From JACMLD01 sp038207265 (GTDB taxonomy: Bacteria > Bacteroidota > Bacteroidia > Chitinophagales > Chitinophagaceae): a stretch of 64,000 nucleotides of DNA. A program made the position numbers and the translations under genes. The stretch's first letter is position 1. Every line of letters begins with the position of its first letter. The notes under the pieces were generated by a model. The model worked only from the letters and a program-made list of their open reading frames with translations. It was not told the DNA's origin and did not search any database. Positions 45,285 through 54,700 of the stretch are shown here, piece by piece. The DNA lies in the NCBI GenBank assembly GCA_038207265.1, contig JBBQZZ010000006.1, positions 1-64,000 on the forward strand. The letters are read 5' to 3'.

Positions 45285-45779
45285 TTAGGAAAGTTTTGTT
45301 TTTGCTTTGAATGACCAGGTAATATAAAATGTAGCTATCAATTCTCCCCGCTCATTAGTGCCGGTAGATTTAGCTCTCCAGGTCTCTCCCTGCCCCCCCG
45401 CAATTGCTTTATCAATAACTGCTTTTATCTGTTCTCCTTCATCGCAGACAAATGTTGTTTTGCCAACTGCTTTCTTAAAATATTCCGCTTCCAGTTTTAC
45501 AACCAGCATAGACACCGCTGGTGACCTTTTATGAATATGCAGTAATCCTAAAACCCCTGTGCTCATTTCCGCAGCCATTGCCAGGCAGGCAAAATAAGTT
45601 GAACGAAAGGGATTTTGTGAAAACCATTTGAAAGGAACGGTCGTACTGCATCCAGATTCATCCAGTGCTTTTATTCTTACACCACTAAAAAAAGCACTGG
45701 GTAATTTAAAAAAAAGAAACATTCTGAACTTAACAGGATGTTTCATCAATTGTATAAATGACTGCGTTGATGAATTCAT
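45285..45779 (-). CDS. DUF4442 (hotdog-fold thioesterase-like) protein
   Basis: I use ATG 45779 (MNSSTQSFIQ), giving 164 residues. A TTG two codons earlier is less likely. Recognisable parts are FKLPSAFFSGVRIKAL, NPFRSTYFACLAMAAEMSTG and a final strand ELIATFYITWSFKAK. This fits DUF4442, a hotdog-fold family related to PaaI thioesterases and lacking a firm function. It begins 9 bases after the stop of the papain-like protease gene, so the two are probably cotranscribed. Confidence 0.85.
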   Translation of the reverse strand: MNSSTQSFIQLMKHPVKFRMFLFFKLPSAFFSGVRIKALDESGCSTTVPFKWFSQNPFRSTYFACLAMAAEMSTGVLGLLHIHKRSPAVSMLVVKLEAEYFKKAVGKTTFVCDEGEQIKAVIDKAIAGGQGETWRAKSTGTNERGELIATFYITWSFKAKTKLS

Positions 45780-45788
45780 GAGCAAAGG

Positions 45789-47414
45789 TTAATTCTTGTC
45801 AATTTCAACTATGCAGGCTACAACATTACTAGCAGTGCCGCTCACACTAAATTGCATGGTGCCTTTACTGTTGTTCTGGTAACGAACATTTTTTACCAAT
45901 TGCGCACCCAATACATTGTTTAACCTTGCAGCGTAATCCTGTTGCGGGTTCTGGCTGATTTGCTGGTTCAATTTATACCAGTCAAGCGGTTGCTTGCTAA
46001 CCATCACTGCCATTTCATCGCGGGCGCCGATACTATCCAACGTCATACTCTGTCTTCCCGGAAATAAGCGATACCCCGTAATACCACAAAACGGAGCATA
46101 TTTTGTTTTAGTGGGATCATCATTTCTGGGATAGGGAAACAATGTATAACTGGTACCATCTGTTTCTTTTCCAAAAACATAGATATAACATTCGGTACTG
46201 TTTTTTATTTCCATCTTGAATTTACTTCCTTTCTTTAAGGGGGCCGTTGTCTCAAATTTATTTTCACCAGCGGAACGCAATGAAACATATCCGTTGTTCA
46301 GCAGCTTACCCTTCGCATCGAAATCTACTTTTACCAACCCAACTTCACATTCAAATGCCTGGTTGGCTGCATCACCCATTTTTTGCATTGGTTCTAAACC
46401 ATATGCTTCGCGAACAAAAAATTTAAAAACCGGGTAACGTACCCATGCAAAACCATTGTTGCCCCATTCCGGCCCCCAACTGTTCATGATTAAAAATGAA
46501 CCTCCGTATTTTCTATCATCATATCCTACCACGCATTGGGCATGACCACCAAAACCCTGCATGCTTTTGTCTTCTTCTGGTGGTTCCCAGTAATCTTTTC
46601 CCATCATGGGTTGCATATAACTTCCGCCCACCATCATTCCAATTACTACCGGTGCCCCCTGAGCGATATTTTGTTTTATTGCATTTAAATCAATTACATC
46701 ATTTCTATCGCCAAGGCTTAGCCGGTTAAACCCATGCATTTTATATTGAGAAGCCTGCCGCACCAGTTGGTTATCGGGCTGCTGGCTGCAATCCTGGTCA
46801 GTATAAGGAAAGGCATTATATGGAACAGACCCTTGTTTGGTCATAAATTCCATGGCTTTGATTATAAAAGAACCCTGGCAACCATCCATTCCAATCTGGT
46901 TGTATAAAAAAGAAGGACTGAATTTTACATTTTCCCCGGGCTGACCAGTACGAGCGGATTCAACGATTGATCTTGCGGCATACGCACTGCTCCATGCAAC
47001 GCAACTACCCTGCTGACCCTGGTTTCCTGCCGCAGGCGCAAATTTTTGAAGATTGGCACTTTCTGGTAGTGGATTTTTGTTGTTGTCTTCCGACAATGGT
47101 TCATATATACTTGCTTTTTCAAATTGACGCGGATCTAACACACCACCTGTTGCCAGTTGATTAATATTATTTAGTACGCCACTACCCATATTACAACCCC
47201 CGCGGCCAAACATAAAATAAGCCACTGCAGCAATTATCAGTAATAAGAAAATTCTTTTACCGCGAAACAAACCAAGTAGCAATGGCAACAGCCCCAACAG
47301 ACCACCGCCTCCGCCGGGAAAACCACCGCCGCCTCCACCAGTCCCTCCACCACTGTTGTCATCATTAAATTGTTTCTGTTGATCTTGCGGGTCATCAGTC
47401 ATTCTGATGGGCAT
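45789..47414 (-). CDS. Membrane-anchored papain-like (C1) cysteine protease with glycine-rich N-terminus
   Basis: A 541-residue protein. Residues about 20-40 are Gly-rich, followed by a hydrophobic segment (about 39-72, RIFLLLIIAAVAYFMFG) with no cleavable signal. The C1 domain has catalytic Cys138 in NQGQQGSCVAWSSAYA, His291 in FGGHAQCVVGYDD and Asn311 in FLIMNSWGPEWGNNG, a full catalytic triad. The C-terminal ~170 residues resemble DUF4384 (STECYIYVFGKETDGTSYTLFP). The protease should sit outside the inner membrane. Start ATG 47414; 47402 is an alternative. The role is unknown. Confidence 0.9.
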   Translation of the reverse strand: MPIRMTDDPQDQQKQFNDDNSGGGTGGGGGGFPGGGGGLLGLLPLLLGLFRGKRIFLLLIIAAVAYFMFGRGGCNMGSGVLNNINQLATGGVLDPRQFEKASIYEPLSEDNNKNPLPESANLQKFAPAAGNQGQQGSCVAWSSAYAARSIVESARTGQPGENVKFSPSFLYNQIGMDGCQGSFIIKAMEFMTKQGSVPYNAFPYTDQDCSQQPDNQLVRQASQYKMHGFNRLSLGDRNDVIDLNAIKQNIAQGAPVVIGMMVGGSYMQPMMGKDYWEPPEEDKSMQGFGGHAQCVVGYDDRKYGGSFLIMNSWGPEWGNNGFAWVRYPVFKFFVREAYGLEPMQKMGDAANQAFECEVGLVKVDFDAKGKLLNNGYVSLRSAGENKFETTAPLKKGSKFKMEIKNSTECYIYVFGKETDGTSYTLFPYPRNDDPTKTKYAPFCGITGYRLFPGRQSMTLDSIGARDEMAVMVSKQPLDWYKLNQQISQNPQQDYAARLNNVLGAQLVKNVRYQNNSKGTMQFSVSGTASNVVACIVEIDKN

Positions 47415-47621
47415 AAGAATAAGTTTTGGTGATTGAATACAAAGTACAAGTTAGGGAAAAGGATAAAACGCTGATTGGGTGAAGATGAAAATAATGTTCT
47501 ATCCGTTGCTTACCGTAAAATGAAAATAAGTATGATGCAATAATTGGCAAGTGTAAAACAGGTTGAACTAAGAAACAAATGGATGCCGGCACCAGATTGC
47601 ATTCTAAAAAAGGAACGGGCT

Positions 47622-48833
47622 TTAAATCATTACCTGGTTTTTTAATAAATCCTCCAGCACATCTCTTTTACGGATAAGCTGTGCTTTACCGTCTCTCACT
47701 AATACTTCCGCTGGCTTAAAACGACTGTTATAATTAGACGCCATTTCAAATCCATAAGCCCCTGCATTCCGGAAAACTAAATAATCTCCCTCTCTCACTT
47801 CATTCAGCATTCGATCTTCAGCAAATGTGTCGGTTTCACAAATATTACCAACCACGGTATATTTTTTCAGGACTCCGTTTGGGTTGGAAATATTATCGAT
47901 TACATGATAAGCACCATAAAACATTGGCCGGATGAAATGATTAAGCCCGCTGTCGACTCCCGTAAATGTTGCAGCTGCCGAATCTTTTAGCACATTCACT
48001 TTTGTAATAAGGCAACCTGCTTCACTCACCAGGAACTTGCCTGGTTCAAACCAAACCTGCATATAACGGTTGTATTTCTTTTCGTACCATTCAAATTCTT
48101 CTTCAATTTTTTTTCCAAGCTTTATGATGTCGGTTCCCTCTTCACCGGGTTGATAAGGCACTTTAAAGCCACCGCCAAAATCAAATACTTTCAGATCAGG
48201 AAACTGGCCGGCAATTTCAAAAAGTACTTCAATTCCCCTGGCAAACACTTCCACGTCTTTGATTTCGCTTCCGGTATGAATGTGTAACGCGTGTATAAGT
48301 AACCCTGTACTTCCTACCAGCGACAAAACTTTGTCAATCTGTTCGAGCGGGATTCCAAATTTACTTTTATCATGCCCGGTAGAAATTTTAAGATTCCCTC
48401 CAGCCATAATATTGGGTCGTAAACGAATTCCTACCGGGTAGCTATGACCGAATTTTTTCCCGAACTTTTCAAGATTAGAGAGGCTGTCGATATTAATGTT
48501 TACACCCAGTTCACGGGCAGTTTCAATTTCACCAAATGCTATATTATTGGACGTATAAAGAATATTCTTGGGTTCAAAACCTGCTTTTAGCGCCAGCAAC
48601 ACTTCATTAATGGAGCTACAGTCTATATTACACCCGATACTTTTAATATAACGCAGTATGTTAATATTCGTCAATGCTTTGCAGGCATAAAAAAACTTAG
48701 TGTTGGAAGTTTTAAATGCCGCTGATAATTTTTCATATTGATCTTTTATTTTTTCAGCATGATAAACATAAACAGGTGTACCAAACTCATTGGCAATAGT
48801 GGTTAACGTTCTTGCAGATAATTGTTCGATCAT
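47622..48833 (-). CDS. lysA: Diaminopimelate decarboxylase
   Basis: A 403-residue fold-type III PLP enzyme. Pyridoxal phosphate is expected on Lys52 in FFYACKALTN. Other motifs are HALHIHTGSEI, VFDFGGGFKVPY, EPGKFLVSEAG and ICETDTFAEDR with the active-site Cys. It decarboxylates meso-diaminopimelate to lysine, the last step of lysine synthesis. Length is normal. A TATTTTTG -7-like box at 48848-48855 (minus) lies just upstream, overlapping the T-tract of the preceding terminator. Confidence 0.96.
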   Translation of the reverse strand: MIEQLSARTLTTIANEFGTPVYVYHAEKIKDQYEKLSAAFKTSNTKFFYACKALTNINILRYIKSIGCNIDCSSINEVLLALKAGFEPKNILYTSNNIAFGEIETARELGVNINIDSLSNLEKFGKKFGHSYPVGIRLRPNIMAGGNLKISTGHDKSKFGIPLEQIDKVLSLVGSTGLLIHALHIHTGSEIKDVEVFARGIEVLFEIAGQFPDLKVFDFGGGFKVPYQPGEEGTDIIKLGKKIEEEFEWYEKKYNRYMQVWFEPGKFLVSEAGCLITKVNVLKDSAAATFTGVDSGLNHFIRPMFYGAYHVIDNISNPNGVLKKYTVVGNICETDTFAEDRMLNEVREGDYLVFRNAGAYGFEMASNYNSRFKPAEVLVRDGKAQLIRKRDVLEDLLKNQVMI

Positions 48834-48855
48834 AGTTTGCGAATATACAAAAATA

Positions 48856-48886
48856 GAAGTGCCACAACTTTGGGTTATGGCACTTC
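48856..48886 (-). terminator. Terminator of scpB
   Basis: GAAGTGCCA (48856-48864) pairs with TGGCACTTC (48878-48886) in a 9-bp stem. On the minus strand TATTTTTG follows. It lies 25 bases after the scpB stop and ahead of lysA. Confidence 0.75.
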
Positions 48887-48910
48887 ATTAATAAGTTATT
48901 TTTTGATCAA

Positions 48911-49687
48911 TCAGCTTACACCATCCCCTTCCTCTTTATCTTCCTCTTTATCTTCTTTTTTATCTTCGTTGTTTGGACCGTCATTTTCTTCATCGTCAAC
49001 AGCACTGATCAATTCACCATCCGGCGTAACGGCAAGAAACTCTACCAAAGTTTCTTCTGCTTCAATATCGTCTGAAATTTCTTCGGAAGATTGCTGTTCG
49101 CCCTTAACTGGATTGATAATCGTGGGTTCTACCACCTGGTCAGCCAGTATCTCCTTAATCTTTGGCAGATCTTCGGATGAATTGATGCCAAAATAATCCA
49201 TGAAAGATTTTGAGGTTGTATAAATTAACGGTTTACCTACCATGTTTTCATTCCTACCGGTAATGATCACCAGTTCTTTTTCCAGTAATCTCTGTACAGC
49301 ATAATCACAATTCACTCCTCTTATGGCTTCAATTTCACTTTTTGTTATTGGTTGTTTATAGGCAATGATTGAAAGCGTTTCCAGTGCAGCAGCAGAAAGG
49401 CGTTTTAAAAACTTATCGCCGTTTAATTGGGCAATTGTTTTATGGTACTCCTTTTTAGTGAGGAACTGCCAACCACCCCCGCTTTGTCGCACTTCAAACG
49501 GATAAAATTCGCTCTGGTATTTTTCAACTATTCCTTCCAACGCGGATTCCACCTGGTCCAGTACAATTTTATCTTCCATGAAGCCAAATGCATTGTTGAC
49601 CACTTCCGTAATTTCCATTGAAGTCAATGCCTTGTCGCTGGCAAAAATAACTGCTTCAATATGCGGTATGATGATTCCTATTTCCAT
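48911..49687 (-). CDS. scpB: Segregation and condensation protein B
   Basis: I start at ATG 49687 (MEIGIIIPHIEAVIF), giving 258 residues. The frame extends upstream only to a TTG. Two winged-helix domains are visible, with SAAALETLSIIAYKQPITKSEIEAIRG (about 100-125) and the ending KPLIYTTSKSFMDYFGI. The last ~60 residues are very acidic (EDKKEDKEEDKEEG). ScpB forms the Smc-ScpAB complex that compacts and separates chromosomes. scpA is not adjacent. A TAGATTTG element lies 31 bases upstream. Confidence 0.95.
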   Translation of the reverse strand: MEIGIIIPHIEAVIFASDKALTSMEITEVVNNAFGFMEDKIVLDQVESALEGIVEKYQSEFYPFEVRQSGGGWQFLTKKEYHKTIAQLNGDKFLKRLSAAALETLSIIAYKQPITKSEIEAIRGVNCDYAVQRLLEKELVIITGRNENMVGKPLIYTTSKSFMDYFGINSSEDLPKIKEILADQVVEPTIINPVKGEQQSSEEISDDIEAEETLVEFLAVTPDGELISAVDDEENDGPNNEDKKEDKEEDKEEGDGVS

Positions 49688-49717
49688 TTCAAGCGAATAA
49701 TTGATGAGGTTGAATCG

Positions 49718-49725
49718 CAAATCTA
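49718..49725 (-). promoter_or_regulatory. Possible -7 element for scpB
   Basis: The minus strand reads TAGATTTG, matching TAnnTTTG, 31 bases upstream of the scpB start. There is no clear -33 box. Confidence 0.4.
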
Positions 49726-49800
49726 AACTATAAGCTTAGCTTAAACGGTTAGTAAAAATGTAAATTATCCACAAGTTGCTTCACAAGTTTGCCATTTTTT

Positions 49801-49835
49801 AACACGGAGGTAAAAGAGGAATTCACAGAGGATAT
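49801..49835 (+). repeat. Dispersed CACAGAG-type repeat, copy 1
   Basis: AACACGGAGG is followed by ATTCACAGAGGATAT. Thirteen bases, TCACAGAGGATAT (49823-49835), are identical to the minus strand of 55239-55251. Short repeats built on (C)ACAGAG occur in intergenic DNA of many bacteria. Their role is unknown to me. Confidence 0.45.
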
Positions 49836-49918
49836 ATATAATGCTATGATAAATTTCTCAACCTGCAAAACAAAACTCTTCTCCTAAGAAGGGTTGTTTT
49901 AACAAAATTCGGGAATTA

Positions 49919-50803
49919 TTATCCTTGCAATGCAGCGGCACCACTTACGATTTCTGTCAGCTCCGTTGTAATGGCTGCCTGGCGTGCCCTGTTATATGAA
50001 ATTTTCAATGTCTTCAACAATTCATTAGCATTCTCACTGGCTTTATCCATTGCCGTCATCCGGGCTCCATGTTCAGAAGCATTCGCATCCAATACTGCTT
50101 TGAACAATTGTGTATTCAAAATTTTAGGCATTAACTCGGTAATCAGTTCTTCTTTAGAAGGTTCAAAAATGAAATCACTTTTTTTAGCCCCCTCTTTAAC
50201 GGCAATTTTTGGAATAGGTAAAAAACGCTCCACTGCAAAACGCTGGGTGGCCGCATTTTTAAATTCGCTGTACACCAGTTCAACCACATCAAAATCTTTG
50301 TTCTCAAATGCTCTTATTGCTGCCTGCGCGCAAGCTTGCACATTTTCGAATGTCAGGTTAAGGAAAATATCTTTATAAGTTGCTTCAGCGTGATAATTAT
50401 TCAGCTTTGTAAAATTCTCAAAGCCTTTCTTGCCAATATTCCAGACAAACACATTTCCTTTTGTAAACTGGGCGGCATATTTTTCTTCGACGGTTTGTTT
50501 GGTCAGTTTTATGATATTAGAGTTGTAAGCTCCGGCTAAACCACGATCACTGGTGATGACAATAAACAAAACTTTTTCAACTACGCGTTCAACGGACAAT
50601 GAGCCACTGCCTCCGCTTTCCGCATTGCTTACAATATTACTGAGCATTTCCTGTAATTTTCTTGCATAAGGCCGCATCTGGGTAATGGCATCCTGGGCAC
50701 GACGTAATTTTGCAGCACTAACCATCTTCATTGCCTTGGTTATCTGCTGTGTACTTTGCACAGACTTGATCCTGTTGCGGACCTCTTTTAATGCACCACT
50801 CAT
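49919..50803 (-). CDS. atpG: ATP synthase F1 subunit gamma
   Basis: A 294-residue protein. The N-terminal helix MSGALKEVRNRIKSVQSTQQ, then ITKAMKMVSAAKLRRAQ, and the C-terminal helix MTAMDKASENANELLKTL, with ARQAAITTELTEIVSGAAAL, are diagnostic of the rotating central stalk of F1. VLFIVITSDRGLAGAYN is also conserved. It is a single gene here: the upstream neighbour is an unrelated membrane protein, so atpA and atpH lie elsewhere. A perfect TACCTTTG element lies 65 bases upstream. Length is normal. Confidence 0.97.
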   Translation of the reverse strand: MSGALKEVRNRIKSVQSTQQITKAMKMVSAAKLRRAQDAITQMRPYARKLQEMLSNIVSNAESGGSGSLSVERVVEKVLFIVITSDRGLAGAYNSNIIKLTKQTVEEKYAAQFTKGNVFVWNIGKKGFENFTKLNNYHAEATYKDIFLNLTFENVQACAQAAIRAFENKDFDVVELVYSEFKNAATQRFAVERFLPIPKIAVKEGAKKSDFIFEPSKEELITELMPKILNTQLFKAVLDANASEHGARMTAMDKASENANELLKTLKISYNRARQAAITTELTEIVSGAAALQG

Positions 50804-50867
50804 GTAGTAATAGGTTGATTGTTTGATGAGAAAGAACGCAGTATTGAACCGGTTCCTTTTCAGGCCG

Positions 50868-50875
50868 CAAAGGTA
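50868..50875 (-). promoter_or_regulatory. Probable -7 element of atpG
   Basis: The minus strand reads TACCTTTG, a perfect TAnnTTTG, 65 bases before the atpG start. This suggests that atpG has its own promoter. The -33 box is unclear. Confidence 0.5.
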
Positions 50876-50927
50876 TAGGAATGAAGCTAAAATTCCAGAG
50901 ACCCCGGCAAAAATCTGCCAACAAAAA

Positions 50928-51512
50928 TTATTTTAATGAAAGGTTCAAACCAAAGCTGTTAGGGCCCGCCTGCAGGCTGTTCATAACCTTCCAAATTTTT
51001 TTGCCATGTTGTAAATGCGTGGCATACATAATAGCATCAAATATCAATAAAGCTCCGCCCTGTATCAATATACTTTTACCATAACCTCTGAATTTGTCCG
51101 GGTTGTCCTGATTCTTTCCACGCTCAATAAAATAAGCACCTGTTGCAAGGTAAGCCAGGTCTATTCCTGCGTTAAAAAGAAAAGTCTTTTCAATATTAGT
51201 CTGCTGTTTTAATGAACCTGAAAGTGATAAATCGGTAGCCCGTCTTTTTGCGCCTATATAACCTGAACCAGCAATAATTAAATTCACAGAACCCCAGATA
51301 AGGTTCATTTGATGAAAATACCTGGTTTGTCCATTGGAGTTTGACTGTCCCGCAAGTCCTGTAATAATATTTGCCACTGACCAGGAACCCAGCACAATGA
51401 AAGCCCGTTTATTAATTTTTGATTGTTCCTGGTTAAATACCAGCAAGTTATTTTGTGCGTGGATTTGGCAATTAATGGCAATTGATAAAATAAGGAGAAA
51501 TGATAGTTTCAT
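50928..51512 (-). CDS. Uncharacterised membrane protein
   Basis: I start at ATG 51512 (MKLSFLLILSIAINC), giving 194 residues with a signal peptide ending IHAQ. The mature part contains several hydrophobic stretches (FIVLGSWSVANIITGLAG, QMNLIWGSVNLIIAGSGYIG, FLFNAGIDLAYLATGAYFI, SILIQGGALLIFDAIMY), so about four membrane helices. I recall related proteins in Bacteroidota annotated only as hypothetical. It lies between atpG and divergent secA, and no partner is evident. Confidence 0.8.
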   Translation of the reverse strand: MKLSFLLILSIAINCQIHAQNNLLVFNQEQSKINKRAFIVLGSWSVANIITGLAGQSNSNGQTRYFHQMNLIWGSVNLIIAGSGYIGAKRRATDLSLSGSLKQQTNIEKTFLFNAGIDLAYLATGAYFIERGKNQDNPDKFRGYGKSILIQGGALLIFDAIMYATHLQHGKKIWKVMNSLQAGPNSFGLNLSLK

Positions 51513-51618
51513 GATTCTTAATACGAATGAATTAATCCATTGGTTCACTCAAAAATTCTGAAGTTGCAAAAGCTGGTTAAAACGAAATTCTTATAAACGG
51601 AAACTGGAAACTGTTTTT

Positions 51619-51694
51619 TACCTTTGCTGCCCTGCCAATTTGGCTACGAATTATATTCTGCACCATATTTGACAAGAAAAAACCCGTGCACGGG
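51619..51694 (+). promoter_or_regulatory. secA promoter element and leader palindrome
   Basis: TACCTTTG (51619-51626) is a perfect -7 element without a clear -33 box. In the expected leader, CCCGTGCACGGG (51683-51694) is a perfect 12-base palindrome, 22 bases before the secA start. It could bind a regulator or form a hairpin that covers initiation. Confidence 0.5.
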
Positions 51695-51716
51695 ATAATC
51701 TTTTAATCAATCGTTT

Positions 51717-54700
51717 ATGATAGGTTTTATTTCAAAACTTTTTGGCGGAAATAAGTCTGAGAAAGACGTAAAGCAAATTGAACCACTGGTTGTAAAAATC
51801 AATCAATCTTTCGCTGCATATCAATCTCTATCCAATGATGAATTGCGTGGAAAAACAGTCACATTCAAAGACCGAATAAAGCAACATTTGTCTGCAATAG
51901 ATGCAGAAATTGCAAAACTGAAGGAGGATGCGGAAGCAATGGCCGTGGATGAAATGCAGAACAGGGATTTGGCCTATCAGCAGGTGGATAAATTAATCAA
52001 GGATCGCGACAAGCAAATTGAGGAAGTACTGAACGAAATTTTACCGGAAGCATTTGCTGTGGTAAAAGAAACCTCCCGTCGGTTTAAAGAAAACAAAGAG
52101 ATAGTAGCAACGGCTACGCAACAGGACAGGGACCTGAGTGTGACGAAAGGTTATGTACGAATTGAAGGTGATCAATCCATTTTTGCCAATACATGGATGG
52201 CGGGTGGTTCTTTGGTTACCTGGAACATGGTGCATTACGATGTGCAGTTGATCGGTGGTGCGGTGTTGCATTCAGGAAAAATTTCGGAAATGGCTACCGG
52301 TGAAGGTAAAACGCTGGTATCAACATTGCCTGCTTATCTAAATGCTTTGGCTGGAGAAGGCGTACATATCGTTACAGTGAATGATTACCTCGCCAGACGC
52401 GATAGTGAATGGAACGGAACCATTTTTGAATGGCTGGGATTGACAGTAGATTGTATAGACAAACATCAACCCAATACAGAAGACAGGAGAAAAGCCTACC
52501 TGGCCGATATTACCTATGGTACCAATAATGAATTTGGTTTCGATTATCTACGTGATAACATGGTTCACAACCCCGATGAAATGGTACAACGCAAACACCA
52601 TTACGCGATGGTGGATGAAGTAGATAGTGTTTTAATTGATGATGCAAGAACGCCGTTGATCATTTCGGGTCCGGTTCCAAAAGGTGACGATCAGCAATAC
52701 CATATTTTGAAACCACGGGTATTGCAATTATTTGAAGCACAGCGACAGGTTACCAATAAATTTTTAATAGACGCAAAAAAGAAATTTGCAGAGGGAAATG
52801 ATGATCCCAAAGATGGCGGGTTATCGTTAATGCGCGCCTGGCGTGGCTTACCCAAGAACAGCGCATTGATTAAATTCACGAGTGAACCCGGAATAAAGGT
52901 AAAGCTGCAAAAGACGGAGAATTATTATCTCGCCGATCAGCAAAAAGAAATGCCCAAAGTAGATGAAGAATTGTTTTTTCATATTGATGAAAAAAATAAC
53001 CAGGTGGATTTAACGGATAAGGGCTTGACCATGATAACTAAGAGCGGAGAAGATCCTGAATTCTTTGTGCTGCCTGATATTGCCGTGCGTCTTGGTGAAC
53101 TGGACAAGGATACGCAGATGGATCCAGATGAAAAGTTACATCGTAAAGAAGCGATATTAAATGAATATGCAATTAAAGCAGATCGTATTCATACTGTTCA
53201 GCAATTACTAAAAGCATACACATTATTTGATAAAGACATAGAGTATGTTGTAATTGATGGACAGGTAAAAATTGTAGATGAACAAACGGGTCGTATCATG
53301 GATGGTCGTCGTTACAGCGACGGTCTTCACCAGGCCATTGAAGCAAAAGAAAATGTAAAGATTGAAGCCGCAACTCAAACTTATGCTACAATCACGTTAC
53401 AGAATTTTTTTCGCATGTATCATAAGCTGGCAGGTATGACAGGTACTGCGGAGACAGAAGCTGCAGAGTTATGGGACATATACAAACTTGATGTAGTTAC
53501 TATTCCTACAAACGTTCAGGCTATTCGTATAGATAACCAGGATTTGGTTTATAAAACCAAACGCGAAAAATATGGTGCTGTAATTGAAGAAATTGAAAGA
53601 CTCCGTAATGCTGGCAGACCGGTACTTGTTGGCACCACCAATGTGGAAGTAAGTGAATTGCTGAGCAAGATGCTGAATGGTAAAAAGATTCCACACAATG
53701 TATTGAATGCAAAACAACATGCGCGTGAAGCACAGGTTGTAGCAGAAGCAGGTTTGGCAGGCGCAATAACTATTGCTACCAATATGGCCGGTCGGGGTAC
53801 CGATATTAAACTGGGACCGGGCGTAAAAGAAGCTGGTGGATTGGCAATTGTTGGTACGGAACGTCATGAGAGTCGGCGCGTAGATAGACAGTTACGCGGT
53901 CGTGCCGGCCGGCAGGGTGATCCTGGTACTACACAATTTTATGTTTCATTGGAAGATGAACTGATGCGTTTGTTTGGAAGTGATCGCATAGCAGGTTTAA
54001 TGGATAGGTTTGGATACAAAGAAGGTGAGGTGATTCAACATAGTATGATCACCAAATCCATTGAACGTGCACAAAAGAAAGTAGAAGAAAATAATTTTGG
54101 AATACGCAAGCGTTTGCTGGAGTATGATGATGTTATGAATAAGCAACGGAATGTTGTTTATGAAAAACGTAACCACGCTTTGTTTGGAGAACGCCTGGCG
54201 CTTGATTTGGACAATGCATTTTATTCTGTATCCGAAGGACTGGTCAATTCTTTCCGTGAACAGGAAGACTTTGAAGGATTTAAACTGGCTGTGATAGTCA
54301 ACTTTGGAATGGATACTACTATAACCAGGGAAGAACTAGAGAGAGGTGCGGTAAATGAAGTAACTGAAAAATTATATCATGAAGGCATTAGAAATTACCA
54401 GCATAAAATGAAAGATTTGGGAAAAAATGCTATCCCGGTGTTCAAAAATATTCGTCTTACACAAGGCAACAATATTGAAAATGTAGTAGTACCGTTTACG
54501 GATGGCCGTAAGGGTGTACAGGTGCTGGCCAATATGCAAAAAACCTTGAATAGTGAAGGAAAGGAACTGGTAAATTCATTGGAGAAAACCATAACGCTTG
54601 TCATCATTGATGATGCATGGAAGGAACACCTTCGAAGGATGGATGATTTGAAACAAAGTGTGCAGACTGCGTACCTGGAACAAAAAGATCCGCTGGTCAT

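Noticed and set aside
49870..49905. Imperfect hairpin downstream of atpG as a terminator
   Set aside because: AACTCTTCT/AGAAGGGTT pairs with a mismatch and a very short loop. The evidence is too weak to list.
53469..53867. Open frames on the minus strand within secA
   Set aside because: They are shadows of the strongly supported secA frame and have no features of their own.
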